Source: Sciurus carolinensis (lineage: Eukaryota; Chordata; Mammalia; Rodentia; Sciuridae). From it: DNA of 64,000 nt. The notes below the pieces were generated by a model. The model was not told where the DNA came from. It did not search any database and saw only the letters and a list, made by a program, of their open reading frames with translations. The position numbers and the translations under genes are program-made. The stretch covers positions 35,976,575-36,040,574 of the forward strand of contig NC_062221.1 in NCBI RefSeq assembly GCF_902686445.1, written 5' to 3'. Below are positions 11,031-23,276 of the stretch, piece by piece (positions within the stretch are counted from its first letter, which is position 1; the number at the start of each line of letters is the position of its first letter).

Positions 11031-13199
11031 TTTGCAGCTCCTGAAACCCATCCAGTAGGCTGAACCTCTATCCATTCTAGCTGTTGTTCCTATTGGCAAT
11101 ACACAGCTCAACGTTCAGTGTCCACCACTGAGCCTGCCTCAGGACTCTATAACCATTCTAGCATTCATGAATGCTCCTAAGTTGCACTTTAAATTTTTGT
11201 GCATTGAAATCAAGAATGCTTCAAACTATATTCATTTGTGTGTTGCCACACATCCTGCATGGGCGAGGGAAAGGGTTCCTGCAGGACAGATGAGCTGGCT
11301 GCAAAATAGAAGCTATAAAATTCATTTATCAAAAATAAGGACAGAAGACAGAAATATCTTCAAAGCAGGGGCATGACCAATTGAATCGTCCATAGGGTCT
11401 GACTCTAACAAAGGAAGGAGCCCCGCCTTAATTTATTTATAGCGGTGCCATATAGACTGAAAGCTGGTCGGTAGGAGCTTCTGTGAAAAACAGGATAGGG
11501 GATGGAGTTAAGCAAGCCATTTGTCTCTAGCGGTCACTCTCACTTCCAGGGTTTTGCATTTGAACTTCAGCAGTGAACTAACACATGATAACCACTTGAC
11601 TCAGGCAGTCTCCATCAGTTATAACTGAGAGTTCCTAAGACCAAATTTTCCTGATTAATGGTCCAGCCATGCTTGGTTCAAATACAGGCCATGGGTGGCT
11701 TCCCAGATTTGTGTACTTATTCAATCAAATATTTATTAACTACCATTTGCCAACTACTTGTAAACCTAGTTTTGGAATAGAATAAGGGGAAGGTAACATG
11801 GTCCTAATTTATAGAAAAATTTCCTGTCAAGTATTTGTTTAAATTGATTATAGTTCTCTTGTTTATAGCTCCTGGGAAGAATCTGATCATAAATTTTGTG
11901 ACAATCCACTTCACCACTATCCTTTTTCCATTTCTCCAACTTTCCAGAGTCATCAGACCAGGCACCAAAATTTTATACCTCAAGTGGATTTCTTTCCCAG
12001 TCTTTATAGGCTATTGTAGTAAAGTTTTTTTGTTCTTTTGTTTTTTTCCTGAATTTTTGGTAAAGAGCTTCATTAAAGGACTCTTGCCCATAAGATTCAC
12101 AGACAATGTAAATGAAATTCTGGTTGGTCACAGTACCCACCAGAGTTGGACTTGCCAAGATTTTTGGAATCTACTCTAGGGGCATAGATACCTGGATATG
12201 AAGAAATTAATTAATAGAATTTTATAATAATTATAAGATGAATGTTTCTATTGTGGTGGCCCCTAGTTACTTGGAATTTTCAATTAGAGTTTTAAAAATT
12301 TCAAAATTGATGGAAATGTGTTGTGATACTAGCAGAAGTTAGCTTTCACTGACACTTTTCTTCACCTCAGTTTATCTCCCGAGCAGTGACCGGCTATTTT
12401 ACATAGACACTCAGAACCTAAGTGTATAGACAATCCAAGGGTGGGCAGTTTCATAGATAACACTAGAGGTTGGTTACCAGAATGCCATTTCCCAGCTTTC
12501 TTTCACTCTTTCTGCCCTTGAATATAAATAGGAAAACATAAATGCTCTTCAATTTTTTTTTTTTTTTTTTTTTTTTACTGGTAGGAGTAGCAGTGTTATG
12601 CAATTCTGGCAAATAAGTGCTGAGGAATTCATGGGGAAGCTCTCTCTTCCTTGATGAAACATTGGTATCAGTGAGACAGAGACTCTTTCTAATTCTTGCC
12701 TGCCATATTGACATGTCTTAAGATGAGTAGTCCTTTTGTAACCATAAGGTTTAAATTAGTTTAGGGATTTGGTTTTGCAAGCTGGAGAACCAAAACAAGT
12801 AGTCAGATATCTTCTTATAATGATAGAAATATGAATCTCTATATCACAGCCACTGTGTGTCATACTGCTACTTTCAGTTAAAATCATGCCTGTTACAAAC
12901 AGTGGTATACAAATTCAAAATCATACTTCACAAATTTATGAGGAGAAACTTAATGATCAAACCTATCAGAATTATTATTTCAACATGTCGAAGTTTTTCT
13001 ATCCCTTTAGATAGGAAAACCAAACCATAAACTCATGGTGAGGATTTCATTAAAAGAAAAGAATGTCTAATTAAAACAGATTTGGATAACTGTTCCACTA
13101 TCATCATAGTAGGGATAGTTTGACTAAAGACTAAAATATTCCTAACTCCACTGGGTAATGTTTACTCTGAACTTTGCTAAGATGAATCCTGAATATTTT
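11031..13199. other. Mixed unique or anciently repeated DNA
   Basis: Some stretches (11040-11700) are relatively GC-rich and could be an old LTR or retrocopy, but termini and family are unclear. Positions 11707-11795 (caatcaaatatttattaac) recall the antisense end of a MIR-class repeat. The overlapping ORFs at 11835-12179 (plus) and 11973-12158 (minus) are not recognised as any protein. A 24-T run lies at 12553-12576. Confidence 0.3.
12553..12576. repeat. Poly(T) run of 24
   Basis: An uninterrupted T24 on the plus strand. It may mark the tail of an antisense retrotransposed fragment, but the following sequence (actggtaggagtagcagtg) matches no element I can name. Confidence 0.7.
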
Positions 13200-13385
13200 T
13201 TTCACTACAACTATTTCTAACCCTGGGCCCAATACTCTATGTAACCTTTGGAAAGTACTTTTTCCTCTGTCTCATTTTTAATAAGCATATTGAAATCATA
13301 GCACTTGTGTAAGGATTAAATAAAATATACTTCAAAAGAGCTTAGAATACTGCCTGGAATATAGAAAGTGTTTAATGACTTTAGA
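13200..13385 (+). repeat. MIR SINE relic
   Basis: The order cctttggaaagtactttttc, tctgtctcatttttaataag, gtgtaaggattaaataaaat, actgcctggaatatagaaag, gtgtttaatgact follows the 3' two thirds of the MIR consensus (ttacttaacctctctg, ggattaaatgag, gcctggcacatagtaag). Confidence 0.65.
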
Positions 13386-14732
13386 TTTATTTTAATCTCA
13401 TTAATTCTCCCCTTCTTAAAGACTTATGTTTTCCATATTTTAATGTTTTCAGTCAAGATAGAATCAGGTTTTATGACCTTAGATCCCTCTTTGATTGACT
13501 GTGTCTTTGATCTGATTAATCATGCAATACCATGATACCATGATTTGAAATATAATTAGAAGTTCTTACAACTCTCTCTCAATTTAAAATATAGATCAAT
13601 TTATGTGTTTATGATAAAAGGAAAAATGATTAGTACTCACACATGCATACCTACATATTATCTCATTGATTTTGGTATGCTCCAGTATAAACCATTTGTC
13701 AGGGAGTTCAGAGTAAGGGGTATTCAGGGTAGTTCAGAAGTTCTGCTAGAAGCAAGGAAATTAAGTTCAATATGTATAACCTGTTGCAACATGCTTCCTG
13801 CCCAGTGTTCTTTTTCTGCTAAGTACTGCTCAGGTGTTTTGAGTATACATTTTCGACTCATGAAGTTTCTGAGTTTCCCACAAAACTTTTAAGTGAAATA
13901 ATGAGAGCAGTTAAAAATTTTGTGAGGTCCCCAAGTGGAAAATTCCATGAGAAGGTGTCACAAATGGAGCCAAAATTGTTTTCACCTGTATTGTAAAAAC
14001 CAGATGACCAACTCCTTGCTTCAAATTGGTGGAATGCTTATTCAGAATAGAAGACAATCTGCCTAGATTAAATGCAGAACTAAACTGCAGCCTCGTTGAA
14101 TAGCACAAATGTTTCATATTTTAAAATCTAATCTATTAATTAAAGGTAGAGAATAGCACAGACAGTGCTAATGGGAATTGTTCTCTACCTGATACTAAAG
14201 GTGATTTTATTTTGTTTTGCTGTGGTTTTTTAATTAATCTTTTCCCACAAGCAGTCTAACTACTCTTTATGGTAATGTTAATGACAAGCATAATGCAAAA
14301 ATATTTTATTTTAAAAAATTTTAAATTCTCTACCACTTTTCAGGTGGGGACCAACCCTGCCATTAACAAATGGAATTATTTTATAATTGTACAAATGTTT
14401 CCATGTAGCACAAGAATTTCTGATGATATGGTTGTTTTAAATTTAAGAGTCCCGGACTCATTTCTCTAGACTGCTTATCAATAATCTTTGATGAGAAATA
14501 TATGGGCAGGTAAAAGTGGAACAATGAAGATCATAGTAATGTTTGCTGCAATAACAAAATAGTTTATCAAGTATTATGATCCAGAATATATACTGAATTA
14601 TTAACATAAAAATTCCCAATCTAATTGGCCAACTGTTAAAGTAATTTTATTATTTACATCATCTAAATGAAACTGAAGCTTAAAGGGCTAAGTTGCTATT
14701 AGGATTTGGTCCTATAAAGTTCCCTAAAAATC
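13386..14732. other. Unique-looking DNA, no gene recognised
   Basis: ORFs at 13605-13892 and 13911-14117 have no recognisable family and lie in opposite orientations. No clear repeats. Confidence 0.35.
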
Positions 14733-15122
14733 TTGTTTTGAAAGCACGATCCCCAAAGCAGCCAAGGTTCAGAGGTGGGGATTTGAGGCACTTATTAGGG
14801 CTCTGAACTCATCAGTGGATTAATTTATTGATACCTTTATGGACTACTGGGTGTTAACTGCAGGCTAGTGGGCCATGCGAGAAGGAAGCAGGTAACTGTG
14901 CATGTGGTCTTAGACTGTATTTATTCCTTGACCACTCTGTATCTCTGCTTTAGGGTGGCCATGAGCTGACAGCTCTCCTCCATGCCCTTTTGTCATGATG
15001 CTCTGTCTTGTCTCAGGCCTAGAGCAATGGACCTCTGAAACCATGAGCCAAAATAAACTCTTCTTCTTCAAAGTTGTTCTTTTCAGGTACTTTGATCTCA
15101 GCAATGAAAAGCTGAGTAACAC
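14733..15122 (+). mobile_element. LTR of ERVL-MaLR type
   Basis: It starts tgttttgaaagcacgatcc. It then has attaatttattgatacc, actgggtgttaactgcagg, a CT-rich block, ctgaaaccatgagccaaaat with aaataaac as poly(A) signal, and ends gctgagtaacaca. The same order of blocks occurs at 16884, 21741 and 33946, and reversed at 48278. The blocks match the MaLR LTR layout (gtcatgag, attaat, aataaa, tcacagcaa...). No internal gag or pol sequence is attached. Confidence 0.7.
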
Positions 15123-15474
15123 AGTAATTGAGTGAAATTTACTCATAAGCTAACTTAAACTGTGATTTTTTTGACATCCAGACCTTCAGTTTTCACAAAC
15201 AAAAGTATGTGAATATATTTCATTATATACATGCAAAATGAAAGATGATACTCTCTCATGTTACAGAAAATTGCATACAATAAAATTACAATTATAATTA
15301 GCAATACTGATTTGATTTCATCAGGTAATTCATTATTAAAATCTTAATATATTTTAGAGGCATCACATACCTAGAATTAAATATATCCTCATAGTTTGCT
15401 TCTTATTTTCTCACAACTTTCATTCACATTGCTTGGAACAATCTAAACATTAATTTGTGTACTTTTAAAAACTC
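15123..15474. other. AT-rich DNA, nothing recognised
   Basis: No gene or nameable repeat. Confidence 0.4.
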
Positions 15475-15672
15475 TCAGGCAGGTGTGGTGGAGCATGCCT
15501 GTAATCTCAGCGCTCAGGAGGCTGAGGCAGGAGGACCACAAGTTCAAAACCAGCCTCAGCAACTTAGCAAGGTCCTAAGGAATTTGGCAAAATAAAATAT
15601 AAAAAGTGATGAGAATGTGGCTCAAAAGTTAAATGTCCCTGGGTTCAAATCCTGGAACCAAAAACCGAAACA
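15475..15672 (+). repeat. Dimeric B1/ID-like SINE
   Basis: The left half is caggcaggtgtggtggagca, gaggctgaggcaggaggacc, ccagcctcagcaacttagc. The right half is atgtggctcaaaagttaaat with ccctgggttcaaatcctgg, followed by an A-rich tail. It is one of the better copies in the window. Confidence 0.9.
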
Positions 15673-16883
15673 CATCATAACAACAACTGCAACAAATGTC
15701 TTATTTATCTTTCTGAACCTGGAGAAATATCTTTTATAATTCCCATTTTATAGATGAATATCAGCTCTGCAGAATTTATGGGTCCAAATGAAAAGTCCAC
15801 CATAACTTCCTACAGTAGAAATGATAGAGATTTAAGGTTTCAGGATGAATGTAAAGGGAGTTTGGGAAGATATAGATATTCAAGTTACCACAAACTACTA
15901 CTGAAGAAGTTTTCACTACTGTAAAATATCTATTTTTACTTCTCCAGCCTCTGTATTCCTAAATTCTTGTCATTCATTTATTAAACTAAATGGCATGGAT
16001 TGTGGGTTTTTACTATGATTGCCTCCCATTCCCCAAATCCATATATGTATCACTCAATACAAGGATAAGTTAGATTTAAGAACCAAGTAAAATCCAAAAT
16101 ATTAGTGGCTTAATATTTTAAATATTTATTTGTCACAGAGGCAACATCTGAGGCAAGTCAAGCATGCTGGGCTGTTTTTCTCAAAGCATTGATTCAGGAT
16201 TTAAACTGTTTTTATCTTTCAGCCATATTCTCAAAAAAAAAAAATGACTTCCAAATCGCTGTAATGGAAGAGAGGTTCAGAAGTTTGGGTAAGATGTCAT
16301 AAATGTCTAGGACCGTAAATTTCTTACATCCTTTGTGTCTGCATGGCATTGGCAGTCACAAGACCAGCATAATAGCAAGTGTGACTGTAAGTGTAGAGGC
16401 ATACATGGAAATGGTCTCTCCTGCTGAAAACTGAAAATGTTATTGAGCTTCAAAATTCAGTGGGACCAATGTCTCTGAAACGTCTTTCAGAACCCAATCT
16501 CTAAATTTCATCCTTTTAACCCAATAGGCTTATAAAAGAGCAGTCTGGTTTCTCAGCCTGTTGACTGTCTCTTCCTGAAACCATTAAATGCCTCCACAGA
16601 AGAAACCCAGGACTCAGCACTGAATTTACTGAATTTGGGTCTTTTCTTCCCAGAAATTATTTACTATACTAGTAATTTCTTCAGACCCTCAAAAAGTTCT
16701 TGCAGTTTATTCATTTGCTTTTATATTTTTTCAGTTTTCCTAGTTGTACTCTGATGTTTTCTGATATTCTATAAAAAATAAATTTTTCATTATTTAAAAA
16801 AAATTCAATGGGATCCACAAAATAACTGTGTTATCAAGATAATGGAATGATTTTTTTAGAACTAATATTTTTTATGATCTAGA
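15673..16883. other. Unique-looking DNA
   Basis: No gene. The phrase ttcccattttatagatgaa near 15740 recalls an antisense MIR core but is too short to delimit. Confidence 0.35.
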
Positions 16884-17290
16884 TGAATGGAGTCCCCCAA
16901 AATGGAGTCCCCATCATGTGTGAGAGAATGCAAGAGAGTTTAGAAGTAAAATGATTGGGTTACGAGAGTCCTCACCTAATCAGTGCATTAATCCACTTGA
17001 ATGGATTAACTGAGTAGTAGGCACATAGGGTGTGGCTGGAGGAGGTGGGCCACTGGGGATGTTGTTATTGGGGTTTATATTTTGTTCTTGATGATGAAGG
17101 CTCTCTCTCTACTTCCTAATTGTTATCCGGAGATGCTTTCTTCTTCTGCCTCACCTCCAGCCCAGAGCAATGTAGTTGTCGGTCTTTTGACTGAGACCTT
17201 TGAAATCATGAGGCCCAAATAAATTTTTGCTCTTGTAAAATTGTTCTTGTCGGGACTTTTGGTCAAGTGGTGAAAGGGTTGATTAAAATA
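16884..17290 (+). mobile_element. LTR of ERVL-MaLR type
   Basis: Blocks in order: a tandemly duplicated aatggagtcccc at the 5' end, catgtgtgagagaatgcaag, gattgggttacgagagtcc, aatggattaactgagtag, ggtgtggctggaggaggtgg, a CT-rich stretch, gaaatcatgaggcccaaat with aaataaat, and a final ggtcaagtggtgaaagggtt. It matches the other MaLR copies here. Its 3' end lies against the antisense L1 at 17292. Confidence 0.75.
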
Positions 17291-17291
17291 A

Positions 17292-19062
17292 TAATACTTT
17301 AAATTGACAGCTCACAATTATATATATTTATGGAGTAAAATGTGTTGTTTCAATATATGTATACAGTGTGGAATGATTAAATCAAGTTAATTAATATCTT
17401 CATCAATTCGCTTATCATTTTTATTGCTAAGACATTTTTAAATTCACTCTGAGCAATTTTGAAATATATACTAATTGTATTCATCCCAATATACAACACA
17501 TATCAAAAACGTATTCCTTTTTGAACTGCAATTTTGCCTACTTTTAATTGACATCTATTTTCTCTTCCAGCCTCTACCCTCCAGTAACCTTCTACTTTCC
17601 ACTTCATGATTTTAACATTTTGAAATTTTAGAAATGTGTGAGATTGTGTATATTTCTTTTGGCATCTGCTTTTTTTTTCTGACTTAACATAATGTCCTCT
17701 AGGTAAATATGCAGTGTTGCAAATGACAGAATCTCCTTCTTTTTAAAGGATGAATAACAATACTGTGTGTGTGCTTGTGTGTATTTGTATCACACTTTAT
17801 TCATTCATCTGTTGATGGACACTTAGGTTAATTGCACAGGTTGACCATTGTGAATAATGGCCTAATGAGCAGGGGAGCATAAATACATCTTCAGGATATT
17901 CATTAAAAATCCCTTTGGATATTTACCTAGAAGTACATCTAAGTCATATGAAAAAATCTACTTTTTTGTTTATTGAGGAAACTCCATGCTGTTTGCCATA
18001 TGATTGTACTAATTTACATTTCCACAGTGTGCAAAGCTCCCCTTTCTTCTACATTCATTCTAACACTGGATATCATCCATCTCTTTGATAGCAGTCTTTC
18101 TAACAGGTGTAAGGTAATACCGCATTGCAATTTTAATTTGCACTTTCCTGAAGATTAGTGATAGTGAACATTTTTTTTCATGAATAAGTTGGTCATTTTT
18201 TAGGTCTTTCCTTGATTGATGTCTGTTCAGGTCTTTTGTCCATTTTTAAATCGGTTATTTATTTTCTTAGTATGGAATTATTTGAATTTTTACATTTTTT
18301 AGATATAAACCTTTATTGGATATATAATTTAAAAATATTTTAAACTTCTCTGTGTGCCATTTTTTCATTTTGTTAACTTTTCCTTTGCTGTTTAGAAGTT
18401 TTTTAGTTTGAGATCATCCTCCTTCACTATTTTTGCTTTTGCTGCTTGTGCTTTCACAGCCATATCCAAAAAAATCATTGCCCAGTCCAATGTTATGTAA
18501 CTTTTCCTCTTATCATTTCATACCTGACATTTAAGTCTTTTAGCCATTTTTAGTTGATATTTTATATTGTGTCTGATTTCATTTTTCTGCATATGACTAA
18601 TTTCCCAGCACCACTTGTTGAAGAGAAAATCTTTCTACCTTGTGTGCTCTTGGATCCTTCATGGAAAATCAACTGGTCATAAATGTGTGGGTTTCTTTAT
18701 TGACTCTCTATAGTGTTCTTTTTGTTGATAGGTATGTTTTAATGCTGGTTTCAAAATGTTTTGATGACAATAGATTTATGATCTCTTTTGAAATCAGAGT
18801 TGATGTCTTCAACTTTGTTATTTTTGCTCAGAATTATTTGACCATTAGGATCTTTTTTCTTTTGTGATTTCATACAAATATTTGTACAGTTTTTTTCTTT
18901 TTCTCTTAAAAATGACATTGGGATTTTGATAGGGGTTGTATAAAATTTTTGGATATCTTTGGGTAACATGACTTAGCAATATTAATTTTTGAAATCCATG
19001 AACATGATATATTTCCATCTATTTATGTTTTCTTCAACTTCCTTCTATCAGTGTGGAACAAT
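17292..19062 (-). mobile_element. Ancient L1 (L1M-type) 3' end, antisense
   Basis: About 1.77 kb of reversed L1. It opens with the 3' UTR (gtgttgtttcaatatatgta, tgattaaatcaagttaatt). The reverse of the ORF2 C-terminal region follows: attcatctgttgatggacac, gtgaataatggcctaatgag, gtactaatttacatttccac, gtctgttcaggtcttttgtc, ctgcatatgactaatttccc. These phrases, in this order, are the hallmark of inverted L1 ORF2 and 3' UTR. Short ORFs inside are shadows. It is much more diverged than the L1 copies at 37.6 and 61.3 kb, so it is likely older. Confidence 0.8.
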
Positions 19063-19384
19063 TTTGGATCATAAAATCGATGAGGCCCATTCCATGACAC
19101 TTCATTGGGTATGCCAAACTATATCATGGTAAATGAGTCCTTCCATGCCATTTAGCAGCTGCTAAACTGGTTTTATAAAATCAATGTTTAATGCTCAGAA
19201 GAGAGAGGTAAAGGCAATATAACAAAAAGTTATGAGAAAATGGAGATCAAACTGTGATCCAATAGCCTCTCCATACTACATTGTGCTCTCTGTGCGTTGA
19301 GGAGAGCAGGTTCTCCAAGTTATTTTCTTTCTCCAGAATTCTATGGTTTCAGACATCCCAGAGGAAAGGACAGTAACAAAGGCT
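19063..19384. other. No gene or repeat recognised
   Basis: Mixed-composition sequence with no family resemblance that I can name. Confidence 0.35.
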
Positions 19385-19585
19385 TAAACTCTAGTGTTAA
19401 AATTTCTTGGTTTTAATCCTGTGTTAGCAATTATTAACTGCATGAATTAAACAAACTTTCTGTGTGCCTCAGTTTTCTCATTCACAAAATGTTTTTTCAT
19501 TTTCTATTGAGTAGGTTAAATGACTTACCACATGAAAATAATTATGCCTGAACATAATACTTAATACTCTTTGATGCTTATTTTG
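19385..19585 (+). repeat. MIR SINE relic
   Basis: The order ggttttaatcctgtgttagc, ttattaactgcatgaattaa, gtgtgcctcagttttctcat, gtaggttaaatgacttacc follows MIR (gttcgaatcc, acttactagctg, ctgtgcctcagtttcctcat). Confidence 0.65.
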
Positions 19586-20121
19586 CAGCTAACATTATAA
19601 ATTATAAGATTTTAAAATGTGAAATACCCAATCTTATACATGGTGGCATATTAAGCAATTAGATAGACTGGAATAAAAGACATGTTTTTATTGTGAATAT
19701 GGCTTCTTTCCTTTGATTTATTATGAAACATAAATCCTAGTTCTGCAGTATTTGTTTCATTTGCTTAGATAATTTAAAGTAAGTGTTACTAATAACATCA
19801 TATTTTAAAAACTAACATTATACTTCTTTTACAAAAACTAATGGGGAAAACTTTATTTAGTGACAGCTTCTCTTCTCACTTATGTTAATTTAAAATTTTC
19901 AGAGCCACCTTCAAGGGGATTATTATTCTCTGGTTCAGTTGAGGGAATAAGGATCATAGCATCAGAATTTGTGCATGGCAGGTCCATGATTTACTCAAGC
20001 TCAAAGAGTGTAACTTGGGTTCATCCTGTTACACATCAGCATCTCCTTCGCTACCTGGCATACTGGAACATCTGGGGCTTCATCTGGGCTTGATCAAATA
20101 CAAGAAGCATAATATTGCTTA
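19586..20121. other. AT-rich DNA, no gene recognised
   Basis: The ORF at 19860-20093 has no recognised family and ends just before a SINE. I treat it as non-coding. Confidence 0.35.
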
Positions 20122-20245
20122 ATATGGTGACACAGGTGCCATGTCAACTACTCAGGAGGCTGAGATAGGAGAATCATTTGAATCTATGTGTTCCAGACCA
20201 GCTTCAGCAACATAGCAAACGATATTTTTAAAAAAGATAAGAAAT
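20122..20245 (+). repeat. Partial B1-like SINE
   Basis: ctactcaggaggctgagata, ggagaatcatttgaatctat and gaccagcttcagcaacatag correspond to the 7SL-like left half. The ID-like right half is absent and a short A-rich tail follows. Confidence 0.7.
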
Positions 20246-20514
20246 TGAAAGAAAAGAAAAAAATAGTGCATTATGATGAATCATCTGAAAAAGTATGGGG
20301 TCTAGGATTAAAGAACCTTAGATCTTTCACCACCTCAAAGCCACCTGACATTTCTCAAAAAGAGAATGATTGTTCTGATAAGGGAATATGAATAGCTATA
20401 TATGGAAAATGTAAAATACTGTGCAAGTAATGATATTACTACTATTGTTATTTTAATTAGAAGTAGAAGTTAAATATTGAATTTCCTTCATATGGACAGT
20501 GGACATAGCATAGT
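20246..20514. other. AT-rich DNA, nothing recognised
   Basis: No gene or nameable repeat. Confidence 0.35.
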
Positions 20515-21305
20515 ATGCTTAAGGTCATCAATGACATCTTACTTATTCAGTTACTTATAATTTTTTCTTCTTTTTCATCATCTGTCTCTTACTTTGGTGG
20601 CATTTGACCTTTCTATGCCTCTCCAACTGTTTGGTAATAGCTTTCAATGTCTTTTCTTTCCTTGTTCTCTTCCTGTACAACCATCACATCTTCCATCCTT
20701 TCTTGGTCCCTGACACCATCTTGATGCTCCTGTTTGCTGGAGCCTTAGTTGATAATTCTAAGGTCTTCTCTACTGTCATCTTTTGGTCACACTCTGATGG
20801 AGTCCTTGGTCCCCTCTCTTGTTAGTTTTAACTGATGACCTCAGGTTGATGAATAAAAGTTCACTTTAAAACCTTGAACTTTCATTTTAGTGCCAGATCT
20901 GTATTTTTCACTGAATTTTTTATGTCTCCAGCTTTATATTTCCCAGGATCCAGAAATTCAAAACCAATAACTAAATTCATTATCTTCTTCATTCAGATTT
21001 CTTTCATTTTTCTCTTCTCACAACAACTGCATCATTGCCATTGATGCATGTTTTGAGCTGGAAAAGAATAGTGACTCTTAAACTCTCTTTCTCCTTCATT
21101 GCCTAATTGTAGGAAGTCTCCAAATATTATCACTTTATCTCTTCCGAAGATTTCAATCCTCTCTCTTCTTTCTACTCTGTCTTTTGTCTTAATTTCCTTG
21201 GTTGGAATCCCCATTGATTCTTTGTCACCTCTCTCACCTTCTCACTGGCTCCTGACTTCCCCAATCTTAAGGCAACAAACAACATCATTAATATGGTTTA
21301 TCTTC
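20515..21305 (+). repeat. L2 (LINE-2) relic, coding-region derived
   Basis: Starting at cttaaggtcatcaatgacat, the sequence keeps the order seen in L2 reverse-transcriptase-region relics: ggtggcatttgacctttcta, ctccaactgtttggtaatag, gatggagtccttggtcccct, gatgacctcaggttgatga, gtctccaaatattatcactt. It is strongly pyrimidine-rich, as L2 is on its sense strand. No open frame of useful length remains. The small ORFs inside are decayed L2 or chance. Confidence 0.55.
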
Positions 21306-21409
21306 TTCAAATAAATTGTAATTAAACGCAGTTTGTACCACCAACACATCACAGTATATAAAAGGTCCCACACAAACCTTCAGAAACAATAAAAACAGGA
21401 CACTCCCAT

Positions 21410-21606
21410 CAGATAAACTTGGGTTTGTCACCTGATACACAATCATTAACTAATTGCGTGTGAACTGAAGCAAGTCCGTTCTTTCTTTGAAACACAGGAT
21501 CCCCATTTATCAATGAAATTACAAATAAATCTTGTAAGAATTAGAGAAAATGTTTGTAAAAAGTAAACCACAGTGTTGAAAAAACAAGAGGTACTCAATA
21601 AATGAA
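21410..21606 (+). repeat. MIR SINE relic
   Basis: The order tgggtttgtcacctgataca, aactaattgcgtgtgaactg, aagcaagtccgttctttctt, atccccatttatcaatgaaa, aagaggtactcaataaatg follows MIR (tctgccacttactagctgtg, ctcaataaatg). Confidence 0.65.
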
Positions 21607-21740
21607 AACTAAGGTCCAGTATAACACATGCTTTCAACTAACCCAGGAATCTAAGTATCAATAAAATTGAGATTTTCAGTGTTTTCAATGATACCTAGTT
21701 CTTTCATATCTCTTTGTTCACATTATTTCCTCTGCTTGCT

Positions 21741-22090
21741 TTTAGGAAATGATTGGATCATGAGAGCTCATTAGCAGATTAAGCCATTTAATGGATTAAT
21801 AATTTGAATGGACCACTGGGTGGTAACTGTAGGCAGGTACAGCATGGCTGGAGGAAATAGGTCAATGGAGACATGGCCTTGGGGATTACATTTTTCCCGG
21901 GTCCCTTAATCTATTTTTCTCTGCTTCCCTAATGCCATTTTCTCCATCACAATTTCACCTTGATTTTTCTGCCTTAGAACCAGACAACCATGGACCAAAT
22001 CCTCTGAAACCATGAGTCAAAATAAAACTTTCCTCCTCAAATTTGTTCTTGTCACGTGTTTGGTCACAGTAATGGAAAACTGACTATTAT
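21741..22090 (+). mobile_element. LTR of ERVL-MaLR type
   Basis: Blocks: gattggatcatgagagctc, aatggattaataatttgaat, actgggtggtaactgtaggc, gcatggctggaggaaatagg, a CT-rich stretch, ctgaaaccatgagtcaaaat with aaataaaac, and ggtcacagtaatggaaaact. The order is the same as at 14733 and 16884. The extreme 5' end appears to be missing. Confidence 0.75.
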
Positions 22091-22745
22091 AATACCTATA
22101 TCTAAGTTCAATATGAAAACTAAATATAAAGCCTGTAATGTTACTGGCACAGTACTTGAAAAAGAATAGGCATTCAATATTTGTCAATTCGAACCCACAT
22201 CCTTTTCAAATTAACTCAGATAAATTTCCCTAAATTTATGAGAAAGTTTCAAAAATTCAAATAAATAGGTAAAGGATAAAAGAGAATAGTTGTAGATCTA
22301 TTCATAAATACAAAGATATAATATTTATCACTTAAAGAAACTAAAAATATGAATCAAAGTAACCTTGAAAGAGCACTATGTAGTTATTAAAGTAGCAACT
22401 TTGTAATATAATATCTAAATTCTGGAATGGTTTGATGAACCTGGTATATAATTTATTATGGGAGACACAATAAATGTATTTGATCCTTTCATAAAATGCA
22501 ATCATTTATATGTAACAAGAAAGAACCATAAAGATATCTATGATCTTTATCTTGATACATTTATACCACTTTATTCTCATTAAATACTTGAATAGAAATA
22601 GAAAGTTATAAATATTGTTATTTATTATTGTATTATTTAAAATTAGAAAAATAAGTGGAAACATCCAGAAAATGCAAAAATTGTAATGACTTAATAAACA
22701 ATACTATCATGAATTAACATACAGGATATTATTTAATCATTTTAA
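22091..22745. other. AT-rich DNA, nothing recognised
   Basis: No gene or nameable repeat. It immediately precedes a cluster of three SINEs. Confidence 0.35.
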
Positions 22746-22955
22746 GTAAAACATATGCCAGATGTGGTGGAACACACCTGTAATTCCATATATTCAGGAG
22801 GCTGAGGTGGGGAGAATGTAAGTTTGAGGCCAGTCTTGGCAATTTAATGAGACCCTGTATCAAAATAAAAAATGAAAAGGGCTGGGTATGTAGCTCAGTG
22901 GTAGAGCAGTCCTAGGTTCAATCCCTAGTACCATTTTAAAAAAATGTAAAACATA
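22746..22955 (+). repeat. Dimeric B1/ID-like SINE with target-site duplications
   Basis: The element body (22756-22945) starts tgccagatgtggtggaacac, has gaggctgaggtggggagaat, gggctgggtatgtagctcag, and ends atccctagtacc plus an A-rich tail. It is flanked by gtaaaacata at 22746-22755 and 22946-22955, a 10-bp duplication. Confidence 0.9.
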
Positions 22956-22965
22956 AATATTATAC

Positions 22966-23175
22966 ACGAGCATCAGGGCACACGCCTATAATCCAAGCAG
23001 TTTGGGAGGCTGAAGCAGGAGGATCTCAAGTTCAAAGCCAGTTTCAACAACAGCAAGGCCCTAAGCAACTCAGTGAGACCTTGTCTCTAAATAAAATACA
23101 AAAAAACAGCTGGGGATGTGGGTTAGTGGTTGAGTGCCCCTGAGTTCAATCTCTGGTACCAATTTAAAAAAAACA
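22966..23175 (+). repeat. Dimeric B1/ID-like SINE
   Basis: It reads gagcatcagggcacacgcct, gtttgggaggctgaagcagg, agcaactcagtgagaccttg, agctggggatgtgggttagt and gcccctgagttcaatctctg, then an A tail. It lies head-to-tail behind the previous SINE. It is one of the most complete copies and shows both halves and the linker. Confidence 0.9.
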
Positions 23176-23276
23176 CTATATTTTCTAATAATGTGGAAAT
23201 AAAATACAATGTGAACCAAATATGCAATTTATAAATTTTATAAATCGAATACAAATTTAAAATTTACAAATTTCGT

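Noticed and set aside
11973..12158. Minus-strand 61-codon ORF with a protein-like mix of residues
   Set aside because: It looked like a possible exon or retrocopy piece, but I recognise no family and see no flanking coding homology.
11835..12179. 114-codon plus-strand ORF with a hydrophobic look
   Set aside because: It is AT-driven Phe/Ile/Leu content without a recognised domain, it overlaps an equally open minus ORF, and no splice context supports it.
17292..19062. ORFs such as 18640-18867 as candidate genes
   Set aside because: They lie inside an antisense L1 ORF2/3' UTR relic.
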